The notes beneath the pieces were generated by a model, which saw nothing but the letters and a program-made list of their open reading frames with translations, was not told where the DNA came from and did no database searches. The position numbers were made by a program, and so were the translations under genes. A stretch of 64,000 nt of DNA from assembly GCA_944390195.1 (NCBI GenBank), contig CALXOZ010000004.1:1-64000 (forward strand), written 5' to 3'. Shown one piece after another: positions 46,535 to 56,928 of the stretch (its first letter is position 1; each line of letters begins with the position of its first letter). The stretch comes from an uncultured Alphaproteobacteria bacterium (GTDB lineage Bacteria; Pseudomonadota; Alphaproteobacteria; CAAGCB01; CAG-977).

Positions 46535-46927
46535 TCAACTTCTGTCTGATTTTATGATTTCCGTCATTGTTATCCCCAGCCGGTCGTCGATGACAACGAC
46601 TTCGCCGCGGGCAACCAGACGGTTATTGACATAAATGTCGATCGGTTCCCCGATTTTGCGGTCAAGTTCGACAACCGCTCCGCGACCCAACTTAAGCAAT
46701 TGATGAACCTGCATACTTGACTTTCCTAAAACGGCGGATACCTGTACGGGGACATCATATACGGCTTCCAATTCGGCGGATGATTTGGGCTTGTCTGCAA
46801 CATCTTCGTTTGATCGGGAAGAAAGAGCGTCTTTTTTTAAAGTCGTTTGCTCGTTGCCGTAAAGCTCGTTTAAATTTAATTTCGCCGTGTTTTTGGCTTT
46901 AAAGATATGATCCGGTATGTCAGCCAT
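46535..46927 (-). CDS. fliN: Flagellar motor switch protein FliN
   Basis: A 130-residue C-ring component. The C-terminal SpoA domain (about 48-125) carries VPVQVSAVLGKSSM, LGRGAVVELDRKIGEPIDIY and VNNRLVARGEVVVIDDRLGI, which are characteristic. A charged N-terminal extension of about 45 residues is ordinary for alphaproteobacteria. Its start overlaps the end of fliH by 8 bases. Confidence 0.95.
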   Translation of the reverse strand: MADIPDHIFKAKNTAKLNLNELYGNEQTTLKKDALSSRSNEDVADKPKSSAELEAVYDVPVQVSAVLGKSSMQVHQLLKLGRGAVVELDRKIGEPIDIYVNNRLVARGEVVVIDDRLGITMTEIIKSDRS

Positions 46928-47828
46928 GTTTTTGTTCTCCGATTTTTTGTTGATCCGGTTCCAAATTCAAAACATTTAGTGCATACGAATGTATCAATTC
47001 TTCGCTTTGACTTAGAATGTCTTGTATATTTCTTTGCAGCCCGCCGTTTTTCCATTCGATACGGCAGTCTCCGGGACGAATTGATTCATCGCGGATGATA
47101 GCGATTTTCCCGCCGTAGGATTCTTTTTTGATCAGTCCGGATAATGCCGGTTTTATTTTATCCGCCAAAGCGGGGGTGATCCGGATGGATATTTTGGGCT
47201 CGTCTTTTAAAAAATGAAAGTTTTTACGAATGAGAAATTCAATTTCCGTTAAAGCGTTTTTTTCCGATAAGGCGGGGGCGATTTTTTTACAAACGGCTAT
47301 TGCTGTGTTAAGGGCGGTTGAATACGCTGTTCGGGCGGTTTCTTCCGTCCGGTCAAGAATTTCTTTTAAAGAAACATTGATTAAAGACAATGTATCCGAG
47401 TTTTGTTTTTCAATTGATGATACGGCTTCTTTCCAAGCATTATCGCGTCCTTCTTGAAAACCTTGTTGATATCCTTCCGTTTTCGCTTTTTGTATTGCGT
47501 CGTCCAGATCTTTTTTTGTAAAAACAGGTTCTTTTATTTTATTCAAGTTTTCTTTTACATTTTGAATACTGACCTTTAGTTCTTCGCCGGAGGAAGTAAA
47601 AGAGGGCTGGTTCGCTGAGGGCTTTTGTTGATCTGGAGTTTTTTTGATCTTTTTTAAAGGAAAAAAGCGTTCATTCGATGTCTGTCCGTCAATGGTATCC
47701 AGCAGTTGTGAAATCGAAGGGATGCCGTCAGACAACAGAGCTGATGAATCGTTTTGATCGCAACCGGTGTTTTCATTTTCCGGTTCGTCAAAGCGTCTAT
47801 CAAACATGAATTTATATTCTTTTGCCAT
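46920..47828 (-). CDS. fliH: Flagellar export ATPase regulator FliH
   Basis: A 302-residue protein in the fliH position between fliG and fliN. The middle is a coiled coil with a GxxxG-like run (KAKTEGYQQGFQEGRDNAW, about 120-138). The C-terminal part resembles the FliH/YscL domain that binds FliI and tethers it to the C-ring. The N-terminal 100 residues are low-complexity and unique, which is usual for FliH. Confidence 0.88.
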   Translation of the reverse strand: MAKEYKFMFDRRFDEPENENTGCDQNDSSALLSDGIPSISQLLDTIDGQTSNERFFPLKKIKKTPDQQKPSANQPSFTSSGEELKVSIQNVKENLNKIKEPVFTKKDLDDAIQKAKTEGYQQGFQEGRDNAWKEAVSSIEKQNSDTLSLINVSLKEILDRTEETARTAYSTALNTAIAVCKKIAPALSEKNALTEIEFLIRKNFHFLKDEPKISIRITPALADKIKPALSGLIKKESYGGKIAIIRDESIRPGDCRIEWKNGGLQRNIQDILSQSEELIHSYALNVLNLEPDQQKIGEQKHG

Positions 47829-47856
47829 AATAAGCCGCTTTCATCAATTACACCGG

Positions 47857-48876
47857 TTAATAGATCAGTTCGTCTTGGGAACCGCCTTCGGCAATCATGA
47901 TTTCTCCGTTATTTGCCAGTTCTTTTGCCGTTTGGACGATCAGTGCTTGCGCTTCATCAACGTCGCGCAACCGGACAGGCCCCAAGGCGGCGATATCTTC
48001 TTTCATGATTTTGCCGGCACGTTCAGACATGTTTTTGAAGAATAATTCTTTAATGGTTTCCGAAGCGCCTTTCAACGCAATCGTCAATTTATCTTTATCA
48101 ATATTGCGCAACAAAACCTGAATACCCGGAGGATCCAAACGGGTCAGGTCTTCAAAGGTGAACATCAAGGATTTTATTCTTTCTGCGGAATCTTTGTTGC
48201 GTTCTTCCAATGCCGCCATGAAACGGCTTTCGGCGTTACGATCCATGTTGTTAAACATTTCGGCAATCAGTTCATGAGAATCCTGACGTGTGGTGCGTGA
48301 CAAATTATTCATGAACTCTGTGCGCAAAGTTTGTTCCAAATCATCCAGAACGTCTTTTTGAATGGCTTCCATATGGAGCAAACGCATAATGACGTCCATT
48401 GCAAAAGGTTCGGGCAACAAAGCCAAAACGCGTGCGGAATGATCCGGTCTTATTTTCGATAAAATGACCGCGACAGTTTGCGGGTATTCATTTTTCAAGT
48501 AATTTGCCAATACTTGTTCATTGATATTTCCCAACTTGTCCCACATTGTCCGTCCGATTGGGCCGCGAATTTCTTCCATGATGCTGGCGACGCGGTCTTT
48601 CGGCAATGTTTTTAGTAAAAGGCGTTCCGTGTTTTCATAATTTCCTATCATTGCGCTCGGAGCGGATATGGCACCGGCGAATTCCAAAAAAAGTTTTTCG
48701 ACTGTAGAGGACGACACCGTTCCCAAGCCGGTCATGACAATTGACAACTCTCTGATTTCTTCGTCTTCTAACAAAGACATTATTTTTGAAACTTGCTCGT
48801 CTTGCAAAGCCATCATCAAAATAGCAGCTTTTTGCGGACCGGTAAGATTGTCGTAATTTTCAACGGCTTTAGTCAT
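47857..48876 (-). CDS. fliG: Flagellar motor switch protein FliG
   Basis: A 339-residue rotor protein that binds FliF and the stator. It has the N-terminal FliF-binding domain ([20 protein letters not shown]), a middle domain with the EHPQ-like motif (here [13 protein letters not shown]) and a C-terminal torque domain with conserved charged residues ([34 protein letters not shown]). AAGGA precedes the ATG. Length is normal. Confidence 0.97.
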   Translation of the reverse strand: MTKAVENYDNLTGPQKAAILMMALQDEQVSKIMSLLEDEEIRELSIVMTGLGTVSSSTVEKLFLEFAGAISAPSAMIGNYENTERLLLKTLPKDRVASIMEEIRGPIGRTMWDKLGNINEQVLANYLKNEYPQTVAVILSKIRPDHSARVLALLPEPFAMDVIMRLLHMEAIQKDVLDDLEQTLRTEFMNNLSRTTRQDSHELIAEMFNNMDRNAESRFMAALEERNKDSAERIKSLMFTFEDLTRLDPPGIQVLLRNIDKDKLTIALKGASETIKELFFKNMSERAGKIMKEDIAALGPVRLRDVDEAQALIVQTAKELANNGEIMIAEGGSQDELIY

Positions 48877-48887
48877 ACATATGTTCC

Positions 48888-50504
48888 TTATTCATCTGAA
48901 TACAGCCATGACCGGATGATATTGACCGCTTCTTCGGGATGTTGGTCTATGATTTCGCTGATCTTGCGAATAGAGGAAGCTTTGACACGTCCTTCGACTT
49001 TTGCAATATCGATTAATTCTTCCAGCTGGTTTGCTTCCGCCAAAGCATTATTCAACGCGGGAGCTGAAAGTTGTTGCATATCATTGCCCGCTGAGATTAA
49101 AAAATTTTCTTTTTCTTCGTTTTCAGGAGATTCAAACGCTTTGACGATCAAAGGGCGCACGATTAATACGATCACCAGCACGGCGACCAGAGCGACACCA
49201 AGTCCTTCCATCATTTTCATAATTTCCTGTTTGGTAAAACCCATGAATAAAACGGGATCGTTCAGGCGTAATAAATCGTCCGGATTGAAAAACGGCAAGT
49301 TGATGACTTCGACCGTATCGCCGCGTTGTGCATCATAACCCACCGCAGAACGCACAAGCGCCGTTAACAATTCCATCTCTTTTTCCGATCTGGGAATATA
49401 TTCTTTCTCGCCTTGAGCGTTTAACGCGTATGTCCCGTCGATGATAACGGCAACGGAAAGCCGTTTTATCACACCGCTTTTACGGACTTGACTGATCACT
49501 TCCTTTGAAATTTCATAGTTGACGGTTTCTTCCGTCCGGTTCGCCTGTTGCGTTACTTGGTTTGGATTTTGATCGCCGGCTTCGGGAAGGTTTTGTTCTA
49601 CACTGACAACGCCCGCCTGTTCGTCAGTTTGAGATTTCTCTTCAATCGTTGTTGAAGACCGTAAAACCTGAGTATCCGGATCGTAAACTTCTTTATTGAC
49701 GACGATTTGGTCGAAGTCCATTTCCAAAGAAACTTTCACTCGGACTTTATCCATGCCGACGGATTGTTCAATCAGATCTTGAACGGAATGAGCCAGCCGT
49801 TTTTCATAATCGCGGCGCATTTCTTCATTTGTCGCCATCAACATTTGATCTTGATCGTCGAAATTTTTAGTCAAAAGAATGCCGCGTGTGTCCATAATGG
49901 AAACGTCTTTTGCCTGCATTTTTGGAACGGCGGCGGCGACAAGGCGTTGTATTGCGGCGACTTGGCGGCTGTTCAATTGTTTGCTTCCCTGCATTCTGAC
50001 GATAACCGACGCCGAAGGGGATTGCTCTTCTCTGGAAAACATTTCGCGGCGCGGTAAAACCAAATGGACGCGGGCGGCTTTGACATGGTCGATGGCTTTA
50101 ATTGTTCTGGACAGTTCGCCTTCCAAAGCTCTTAACATTTGAAGGTTTATTATATCGTGTCCTATTCCGGGGGATTGGGCTTTGTCAAAAATTTCGTATC
50201 CGACGACGCTGCCGGCATTGACTGTTTCCGCTAATTGGACACGGAGTTTTAAAACGTCATTTGCGGGAACATGGATTTCCGTGCCATTTTTGGATAAACG
50301 GTATGCAATATTTTGTTCTTCAAGCTGTGTAATTATTTTTTTTGTATCGGCGGGGTCGAGTTCATTAAACAAAACGGCCATATCGGTTGACCCGAGATGA
50401 GTGGCTGTGTAGGTTAAAAAACCCATCATAAAAGCAAGAACAACACCCATTATGATCAAACGTGTTGTTCCTAAATTTTTAAGTGTTTGTATAAATGAAT
50501 GCAC
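48888..50504 (-). CDS. fliF: Flagellar MS-ring protein FliF, GTG start
   Basis: A 538-residue inner-membrane protein that forms the MS ring. TM1 is near the N-terminus ([20 protein letters not shown]); two periplasmic ring-building domains follow (for example [12 protein letters not shown] and [11 protein letters not shown]). A second TM near residue 440 ([19 protein letters not shown]) precedes the FliG-binding tail. The start is placed at GTG 50504 with AGGGA six bases upstream. A TTG ten codons earlier has no ribosome site. It is the first gene of the ten-gene operon. Neither a CtrA box nor a sigma-54 element was found upstream. Confidence 0.94.
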   Translation of the reverse strand: MHSFIQTLKNLGTTRLIIMGVVLAFMMGFLTYTATHLGSTDMAVLFNELDPADTKKIITQLEEQNIAYRLSKNGTEIHVPANDVLKLRVQLAETVNAGSVVGYEIFDKAQSPGIGHDIINLQMLRALEGELSRTIKAIDHVKAARVHLVLPRREMFSREEQSPSASVIVRMQGSKQLNSRQVAAIQRLVAAAVPKMQAKDVSIMDTRGILLTKNFDDQDQMLMATNEEMRRDYEKRLAHSVQDLIEQSVGMDKVRVKVSLEMDFDQIVVNKEVYDPDTQVLRSSTTIEEKSQTDEQAGVVSVEQNLPEAGDQNPNQVTQQANRTEETVNYEISKEVISQVRKSGVIKRLSVAVIIDGTYALNAQGEKEYIPRSEKEMELLTALVRSAVGYDAQRGDTVEVINLPFFNPDDLLRLNDPVLFMGFTKQEIMKMMEGLGVALVAVLVIVLIVRPLIVKAFESPENEEKENFLISAGNDMQQLSAPALNNALAEANQLEELIDIAKVEGRVKASSIRKISEIIDQHPEEAVNIIRSWLYSDE

Positions 50505-51249
50505 TGTTATCCCTGCAACCGTACTTAAATTCAAGGAAAAAATACTTTAAATAAAATAGCAAATGAACATAAAAAAACTATTAATAAAGTGATTTTATCA
50601 CCGGATAGGTGTATCTTATAACGTTTGTTTATTGCTTTTTCTTTGACTTGCCAAAGCGGTTTTTGAAATCTGCCAGAATTGAAAGACGATTGTTTTCAAT
50701 AAAAACCTTATTTGTAAAACAGCTATTTTCAACCTTAGTGAAATGAAAGTTTGTAAGAAAAAACGGATCCAGCCGGAATTAATGTTTGTCAGGATTTTAT
50801 GCAAAGTTGTTTTATTTTTTTGCCGATGACTTTTTGCTTAAGGATAATGAAAAATTTTTTAATAAATCAGGGGGGCGAGTATGTGTTCGATTAAAAAGCG
50901 TCGTGTTTTTATGATGAAAGTAATGCCCCGCAAAAGGGAGGCTTAAAATGATAATTTGGGATGTTTGATCGAGGGACTTTGAGGGACTTTGTAAAAACGA
51001 GGTAAAAAAAAGGATATGTCGCCTTCCGGTGAAGAAACGGCGTGTGCATAAATCCGGATTTCAACGGGTTGTGAAGAATCCTATGGCGTTGGAAGGTCAT
51101 TTCTTTATTTTCGAATTTCCCGTATCGTAAGGTAAAAAGTCCTTATGGCAGGAACTTTTCTGAGATGTTTTTGAAATAAGGAAGCGCTACAATGCAAATG
51201 GAATTTTTTATGAAAACCTTTTTCCGGCAAAAAAATGCGGAAGGACAAA
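50505..51249. other. Intergenic stretch upstream of fliF
   Basis: About 740 bases without a convincing gene. It must hold the fliF promoter. A tandem direct repeat (GAGGGACTTT twice, 50971-50990) is visible. No CtrA full site, no sigma-54 element and no tRNA were recognised. Confidence 0.4.
50971..50990. repeat. Short tandem repeat, 2 x 10 bases
   Basis: GAGGGACTTT is repeated directly without a gap in the fliF upstream region; its function is unknown. Confidence 0.5.
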
Positions 51250-52020
51250 TTAAGGTTTTTGTGCCAGATAAAGGTCAATTGTGTCATGAATGGAAATTTT
51301 CCCGCCAGCTTTATCTATGGCTGTACGCATTTTCCGCTCAAAAGCTTCTTTTGTCTTTTTTTTCAGTGCAAGATGGTCGGAATATGTGTTTAATAATCCG
51401 ATATAGTCGTCTGTTGTAAGTACCCTTGTTCGCTTATACAGCTTTGCCACAATATTCTCAAATCCGAAATTCTGTAATTCCCGTATACGCGGTTGACAGT
51501 CTTTTTCTGTGAATTCGACGGGATTTTTACGAAAAAAAGAAAACTGATCATAAACGCTTTGACTGGCTATGTTGCTTTTGTCGTCTTTTCTGTTTGAAAA
51601 AGGGTGGTTCCAAAACAAAGCTACCGTCGCCTTTTTTTTCAGATATCGAAAAATTTTTACATAGGCTTTTGATGTGTCCAGCCAATGGAAAGCGGTTGCG
51701 CTGTAAATCAAATCGAAAGAATTTCCCAAAAAGGCGCAATCCATAAAGTCTGCATTTATCACATTGAAACCGGAGTACATTTCGTATTTGCGCATAACGA
51801 AATCACTCAGATGTCTTCCTGATTCTACAGCGGTTACCGAACAGCCTTGTTGAATGAAGGGAAAAGTTGCCTGACCGGTTCCGATACCTATTTCCAATAG
51901 CTTTGATATTGAGGATATTCGCGAATAATCAATGATGTCTTTAAATAATTCGGCGGGATAACAAGGGCGGTATCGATCGTATCCGGACACGTTTTTGTTA
52001 AAAAGATTTTGTCGTTTCAT
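51250..52020 (-). CDS. Class I SAM-dependent methyltransferase
   Basis: A 256-residue cytoplasmic methyltransferase. Motif I is LLEIGIGTGQATFPF (about 41-55), then the acidic residue AVESG, motif II region NADFMDC and the post-motif FDLIYSATAFHWLD. AFHW and the overall layout resemble the trans-aconitate/ubiquinone-type methyltransferase group. The substrate is unknown. The ATG at 52020 is taken; AAGGA lies 12 bases upstream. It lies 76 bases after a second, unrelated methyltransferase gene on the same strand. Confidence 0.85.
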   Translation of the reverse strand: MKRQNLFNKNVSGYDRYRPCYPAELFKDIIDYSRISSISKLLEIGIGTGQATFPFIQQGCSVTAVESGRHLSDFVMRKYEMYSGFNVINADFMDCAFLGNSFDLIYSATAFHWLDTSKAYVKIFRYLKKKATVALFWNHPFSNRKDDKSNIASQSVYDQFSFFRKNPVEFTEKDCQPRIRELQNFGFENIVAKLYKRTRVLTTDDYIGLLNTYSDHLALKKKTKEAFERKMRTAIDKAGGKISIHDTIDLYLAQKP

Positions 52021-52096
52021 ATCCTGTTTTATTCCTTGAATTATCAAAGGCGAGCATATAAGTAGACATTATTTCCGGAAGGGATTTCACCTTGTT

Positions 52097-52795
52097 TCAT
52101 TTGACGGCTTTAATCATTGCCGTGTGGTTGTCATGTTCAAGAAAACCGACAAGTTCCACGGTTTTAAATCCTGCTTTTTGCATGGCGCCTATTTCATGAT
52201 CAATTGTCAAAGGCGTGTCGAAATGAACAAAGGTGTTTTCATCAATGCCGTCCCTGATCCGTTTACGTTGACATTCGGCGAAGACAAGATCTTCCATTGC
52301 TTGACTCGTCGCAATATAATCGCATTCCAAGTATATCCCGTCGGGTTTCAAGCACTGATGTATTTTTTCGAACAAAGCGATTTTGTGTTCAAATTTATAA
52401 TGATGCAGTGTTTCAAAAGAAACGGCGACATCAAAGCAATCCACGCCGAAATTGTAAAGAAAATAATCGTGACATATTAACCGGAGAGCTTTATCGGGAT
52501 GTTTTTGACGTAATTTTTCGAGCATTTTTTCCGATAAATCTATTCCGGTTACATTTAAATCAGGAAATCTGGCAAAAATATGATCCAATTCCAAACCGGT
52601 TCCGCATCCGATATCCAACATTGTTTCACAACAGGCGGGTAATAATTCCGCCATCCATTCATAATGCTGTTTCCATTGTTGCATATGATCTTCGTAATCA
52701 TTGATACGGACATCAAAAAATCCCGACATTGTTTCAAGGGGATCATCCTTTGTTTGATCGATCCATTCTTTGAGCTTTCGATAAGATTCATCCAT
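52097..52795 (-). CDS. Class I SAM-dependent methyltransferase
   Basis: A 232-residue methyltransferase. Motif I is MLDIGCGTGLELDHIF (about 59-74), then VTGIDLSEKML and the acceptor-side FDVAVSFETLHHYKF. The central part CLKPDGIYLECDYIATS is typical of small-molecule methyltransferases. The substrate is unknown. AAGGAAA precedes the ATG. It is on the same strand as flgE but separated from it by a terminator. Confidence 0.85.
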   Translation of the reverse strand: MDESYRKLKEWIDQTKDDPLETMSGFFDVRINDYEDHMQQWKQHYEWMAELLPACCETMLDIGCGTGLELDHIFARFPDLNVTGIDLSEKMLEKLRQKHPDKALRLICHDYFLYNFGVDCFDVAVSFETLHHYKFEHKIALFEKIHQCLKPDGIYLECDYIATSQAMEDLVFAECQRKRIRDGIDENTFVHFDTPLTIDHEIGAMQKAGFKTVELVGFLEHDNHTAMIKAVK

Positions 52796-52835
52796 TTTTT
52801 CATTTCCTTCGTTAAAGTTTACAATTTAACTCGAA

Positions 52836-52866
52836 AAAAAGCCCCTGTCATTCAAAATGGCAGGGG
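52836..52866 (-). terminator. Terminator of the fliK-flgD-flgE operon
   Basis: On the minus strand CCCCTGCCATT pairs with AATGACAGGGG (one G-T pair), loop of three, followed by CTTTTTTTCG. It lies about 27 bases after the flgE stop. Confidence 0.85.
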
Positions 52867-52892
52867 AGGGAAAAAGGGAAGGGAGCTTTGTG

Positions 52893-55800
52893 TTATCGTT
52901 TGATTGTCAATAACTCTTCAAGCATGGCATCGGCTGTCGTTATGATTTTCGATGCCGCAGAATAGGCGCGTTGCGTCGTGATCATATCGGTGAATTCTTC
53001 AGCGATATCGGCGGTTGATTGTTCCAATGTGCTACTGGATACCGTACCGGCTCCTCCTTCTCCGGCTGTGTGCAAAGAGGCGCTGCCGGAAGAGGTTGTC
53101 GCAATATAGGCGTTTCCGCTCAAAGCTTCCAATGAATTCGGGTCGACAAAAGTCGCAATGGGAATTTGGGCGATTGCCCGTGTTTCCCCGTTGTCGAACA
53201 GAGCTGTGACAATGCCGTCTTCACTGATCGAAACGCCGGTATAGTTGCCGTATTTTGCTCCGTCCTGATTGACATAATTCGTTGCGAATTTGCCGGACAA
53301 TTGCGTTAAACCGTTGGCTGTGTTGGCATCTCCGAGAGACAGGCTGATCTGGGAACTTTCATAATAATTGCCGGTCATATCGCTTGCGCCGTTCGCCCAT
53401 TCGATAGCGATCTTGTTCGTATTTATTTCTTTCGGCGTTCCGTCGGCATTGAAACTGACGCAAGGGATAAGGGATCCGTTTTGTGCCTTGTCTATGTTGT
53501 TAAACGAAAAAGTATTGGTTAAAACGATCAAACCGTCCGTATCGGGCTGACCCGTCTGTTGACCGTTGTCTTTTCCGGTAACATTCAAAGCGTTTCCGAT
53601 GCCGTCTGTCTCTGTGAAAGCCATTCTGTCTTCTTGTGTCGTGTCCGTTGTCAAAGTGGAATTCCCGACATTGTTGGCTGTTATGGCGTTTGTTTCATAA
53701 GCCGTTAAAACAAGACTGGCACCCGTTTGATATTCTTCGACGCCGGCAAGGACGGACAAAGCGTTCATCAGTGTTGCCGGATCTACCGTTTCCGTTATTT
53801 GCGCGTTGGTACTGTTTTCAGACATCACGTTGCCGCTTAGCGTAATGCTTGCGCCGGTTCTGCTGTCTTCGACACCGGCAAGGACGGCAAGGGCTTGCAT
53901 GGCGTCTTGCGGTGTGGTCAACGCCGGTGTGTCTATGCTGATTTCATTTGTTCCGGCTGTGCCGGTTACAAAGGTATAAGTCGTAGCGTTGATTGTTACG
54001 GTGTCTCCATTGTCAGGGACGTCCGTAAACGTTAGTGTCTGAGTGTTGATCAACCCGTTTAAATCAATTGTTGTCGAATTTGATACGCCGCGTTCAAAGG
54101 TGTAAGTAACGCCATCAATAGTGACACTTTTAGAAATATAGTCGTTAATGTCGGTGCTGTTGAATGTAAGTGTGTCCTGATTGAGTTCCGCTTGAGATGT
54201 TGTCGCTTGCAGGTAAGCGTCGCTTGAAATCAAAGTGGCTCCGCTGACTTGGAAGTAATTGCTAAGATCTTCAATGCCGGCGGTGTTTTTATAATAAGCG
54301 CACATCGTATTATAAAGGGCGTTCATAATTCCTACAGCGGCGGCAGAGGTTCTATCCTTTTCATAAAGATCGGCTATGTTGACGGCAATGGATCCGTCGT
54401 CCAACACCGTACCGGAGGCAATACCGGGGTTGTCAGTGAATTTATAAGTTTTTGATGTCCCCGAGGCAATATTCCCCAATGTTACGGTTTGTCCGACATA
54501 AGCGGCGACATTTGTGCTTTGGAAGGTTACGGAAGCCGAATTTCCAGAAGATACCAAAATGTTCGATCCTGTCGAAGTCGGATTGATTTCCAGTGTTGAT
54601 CCGGAAGCAATGTAACGTTCGCAATCGGGTTCATTGTCATTGATGGCTTGTTTTAATAAAGAAACGAGTTTAACCGTATCTATTTTTCCGGTTCCGCGGT
54701 CGATTAAATCACTGATATTTACGCTGACCACCCCGTTGAAAGGCGAAGCTTCCATATCGGTGAACAAATAAGAGTTTGTCCCGATTGTAATGGTTTTCCC
54801 CAGATAATCGTTTAAATTGTTGCTTGTAAAATCGATTCGGGCGGTATTTTTTATATCCCAGTCGATTTCCGGCAGTTCAAATTCTCCAGAGGAAAGACCC
54901 GTAACAGGATCCGGATTGGCGGATGATTGCAAACAAGCCGTTGTCGCGACTTTGAATTTGACGGACGCTCCGCTATTCGATTGCCGGATATCCAAAGTTG
55001 TACCGTTTGAAGATATGCTGAAACGGGAAGCTCCCGGAAGAGAACTTTGAATGGCGTTGTTGAATTTTTCAACGGCATCTGCAACAGTAACTACGCCGGA
55101 TCTCAGATCCACGGGAATGACGACTTCGTTATTTGACGGAGAATATGTCGTTGTGCCATCAGTCGTAAATTCAAAGACATAGTTCTTTGCGTTTATTTCC
55201 ATGGAAACAGTGGAATGGTTTGAAGGGATTGAGGTGAACTCCAGCTGGGCTCGTGCCGAATAAACGTCTTGAGACGCGTCGTTGGTTGTTTCCGCGGAGC
55301 TGTAAGTGATTAATGTTGCAGATCCGGAAGGCATTCCGATATCCAAAGACCATTTGGCATTATCCGTCTTTGTAAAGGTCAATTGAGCGTTATGAGCATT
55401 GCCTAAAGAATCGTAAATAAGAACGGATGAGCTTTCTCTTCCTCCGGCTTCGGGGTTTGCCGGATCAAAAACAGGAGCGTCCGCCGGCAGATTGGCTCCG
55501 AAAGAAACGTTTTTTGTTTCTTGCGCCGTTCCTCCGATGGCGTTTAGGTTGATAGCCTGCATATTTGTTGAATCAATGATGTTATCATTGATATAAACGG
55601 TGTTGCCGGTGCTGTCCGTATAAGCTTTCATGAACATGTTATCGCCGATTTGAACCAATGAAGCGTTTTCTTCACCGTCGAAAGCCATTAAAGGCCAAGC
55701 TTGCAAATAATAACCGTTATCGTTTTTTAAATATCCGTTTTGATCGACACTGAACGTTCCCACGCGCGTATAACTCCATAAATCGCCTTGAGACGGTTGA

Positions 55801-56093
55801 GCGGTTTGTGTCGTTACAAAAAAACCGGATCCGGATATTCCCAAATCTGTTGAATAGCTTGTTGAACTTAACAAGCCTTGGACATCCATTCCCGATCGGG
55901 TTCGACATTGAACCGCTCCGCTTGAATATCCGCTTGCAGCGCTCTGTTTGGTAACCAAAGTTGAAAAACTTGCCGAATTGGCTTTGTATCCGATGGTGTT
56001 GATGTTTGCAATGTTATCTGAAATGATACTCATTGCCGATGATTGTGCGTTTAATCCCGAAACGCCTGTTTTCAATGCTCCCAATAAGCTCAT
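52893..56093 (-). CDS. flgE: Flagellar hook protein FlgE, greatly enlarged and repetitive
   Basis: A 1066-residue hook subunit, against about 400 in enterobacteria and about 590 in Caulobacter. The N-terminus (MSLLGALKTGVSGLNAQSSA, SDNIANINTIGYK) and C-terminus (DMITTQRAYSAASKIITTAD) are classical rod/hook D0 helices. The middle has repeated beta modules of the form (L/V/I)xFxSTxxxxYxGxxxTIxxxxYxF at about 419-446, 521-554 and 641-668, with weaker copies near 284-310 and 686-711. A second duplicated unit (ALAVLAGVEDSRTGAS / ALSVLAGVEEYQTGAS) is at about 734 and 778. GGAGAAC precedes the ATG. It is the last gene of the operon. Confidence 0.94.
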   Translation of the reverse strand: MSLLGALKTGVSGLNAQSSAMSIISDNIANINTIGYKANSASFSTLVTKQSAASGYSSGAVQCRTRSGMDVQGLLSSTSYSTDLGISGSGFFVTTQTAQPSQGDLWSYTRVGTFSVDQNGYLKNDNGYYLQAWPLMAFDGEENASLVQIGDNMFMKAYTDSTGNTVYINDNIIDSTNMQAINLNAIGGTAQETKNVSFGANLPADAPVFDPANPEAGGRESSSVLIYDSLGNAHNAQLTFTKTDNAKWSLDIGMPSGSATLITYSSAETTNDASQDVYSARAQLEFTSIPSNHSTVSMEINAKNYVFEFTTDGTTTYSPSNNEVVIPVDLRSGVVTVADAVEKFNNAIQSSLPGASRFSISSNGTTLDIRQSNSGASVKFKVATTACLQSSANPDPVTGLSSGEFELPEIDWDIKNTARIDFTSNNLNDYLGKTITIGTNSYLFTDMEASPFNGVVSVNISDLIDRGTGKIDTVKLVSLLKQAINDNEPDCERYIASGSTLEINPTSTGSNILVSSGNSASVTFQSTNVAAYVGQTVTLGNIASGTSKTYKFTDNPGIASGTVLDDGSIAVNIADLYEKDRTSAAAVGIMNALYNTMCAYYKNTAGIEDLSNYFQVSGATLISSDAYLQATTSQAELNQDTLTFNSTDINDYISKSVTIDGVTYTFERGVSNSTTIDLNGLINTQTLTFTDVPDNGDTVTINATTYTFVTGTAGTNEISIDTPALTTPQDAMQALAVLAGVEDSRTGASITLSGNVMSENSTNAQITETVDPATLMNALSVLAGVEEYQTGASLVLTAYETNAITANNVGNSTLTTDTTQEDRMAFTETDGIGNALNVTGKDNGQQTGQPDTDGLIVLTNTFSFNNIDKAQNGSLIPCVSFNADGTPKEINTNKIAIEWANGASDMTGNYYESSQISLSLGDANTANGLTQLSGKFATNYVNQDGAKYGNYTGVSISEDGIVTALFDNGETRAIAQIPIATFVDPNSLEALSGNAYIATTSSGSASLHTAGEGGAGTVSSSTLEQSTADIAEEFTDMITTQRAYSAASKIITTADAMLEELLTIKR

Positions 56094-56166
56094 AATGTTC
56101 TCCTTTTTCCTTTTTACGCTTCTGTAAAAAGCGTTTTTTTTATATCGTTATTGTCCCCAGCTTTTG

Positions 56167-56916
56167 TTAAACGGTTTCTGTGTCATCCGTTTGCCCGTCC
56201 GTGTTTGTTTGTCCGTTGCCGGAAGGGTGTAATTCATCTCCGCTATGGACGGCGAGAATGCTGTTCATATCAACGGCAACGTCTCCCATGCCGACGGCGA
56301 CAATATCCCCGTCGTAAGCAACACCGGTTACTTTGCCGAAAACGGTTTTTTGCACTTCGACGCTTGATCCTGTGCTATCAACGGCCGTTACCAACAAAAC
56401 ATAAGCACCGTCTTCCAGTTTGTTGCCGTTGTTGTCCGTTCCGTCCCATTCCAGTTCGTGGCGTCCCGCCGATTGTTCAACGCCTGTGAAAGTTTTTACA
56501 ATGTTTCCGTTCATGTCTTTTATGGCAACCATGCAGGAGGAAGCGTCCGACCCTAAAATATAAGAAAATTTGGCATAACCGTCTTGCAATGGCAAATGGT
56601 CGCTTAAAGCCTGTATCGTTTGATCCATGTAGCTGATGGCTTGAGTCGCCATCGCGTTGATGTTCTGAGAAACGATCGTTTCCAAATATGTATTGGATTG
56701 AATGCTTTGTTCCACTTGGGCATACTGAACCAGCTGATTGGTGTATTCGCTGGTATCCATTGGATCCAAAGGATCTTGATATTTCAATTGTTGTGTCAAC
56801 AGATAAAGAAAAGCTTCCATATCGTCAAAAAGTTGGGTTTTCGAACTGACGGAATCTTTGCCCGATGCCTGTGCGTTCGTTAAAACGTCTAAACCGCTTA
56901 CTGAGGTTGTCGTCAT
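56167..56916 (-). CDS. flgD: Flagellar hook-cap protein FlgD
   Basis: A 249-residue scaffold that caps the growing hook. The conserved N-terminal part contains FLYLLTQQLKYQDPLDPMDT and YTNQLVQYAQVEQ. The C-terminal half holds the FlgD Ig-like/tudor-like fold (HELEWDGTDNNGNKLEDGAY). GGAGTTT precedes the ATG. It sits between fliK and flgE, as in many alphaproteobacteria. Confidence 0.95.
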   Translation of the reverse strand: MTTTSVSGLDVLTNAQASGKDSVSSKTQLFDDMEAFLYLLTQQLKYQDPLDPMDTSEYTNQLVQYAQVEQSIQSNTYLETIVSQNINAMATQAISYMDQTIQALSDHLPLQDGYAKFSYILGSDASSCMVAIKDMNGNIVKTFTGVEQSAGRHELEWDGTDNNGNKLEDGAYVLLVTAVDSTGSSVEVQKTVFGKVTGVAYDGDIVAVGMGDVAVDMNSILAVHSGDELHPSGNGQTNTDGQTDDTETV

Positions 56917-56928
56917 GGGATAAACTCC

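Noticed and set aside
56110-56145. Small hairpin between flgD and flgE
   Set aside because: The T-run is on the plus strand only, so it would not end the minus-strand operon, and the stem is just 6 bp.
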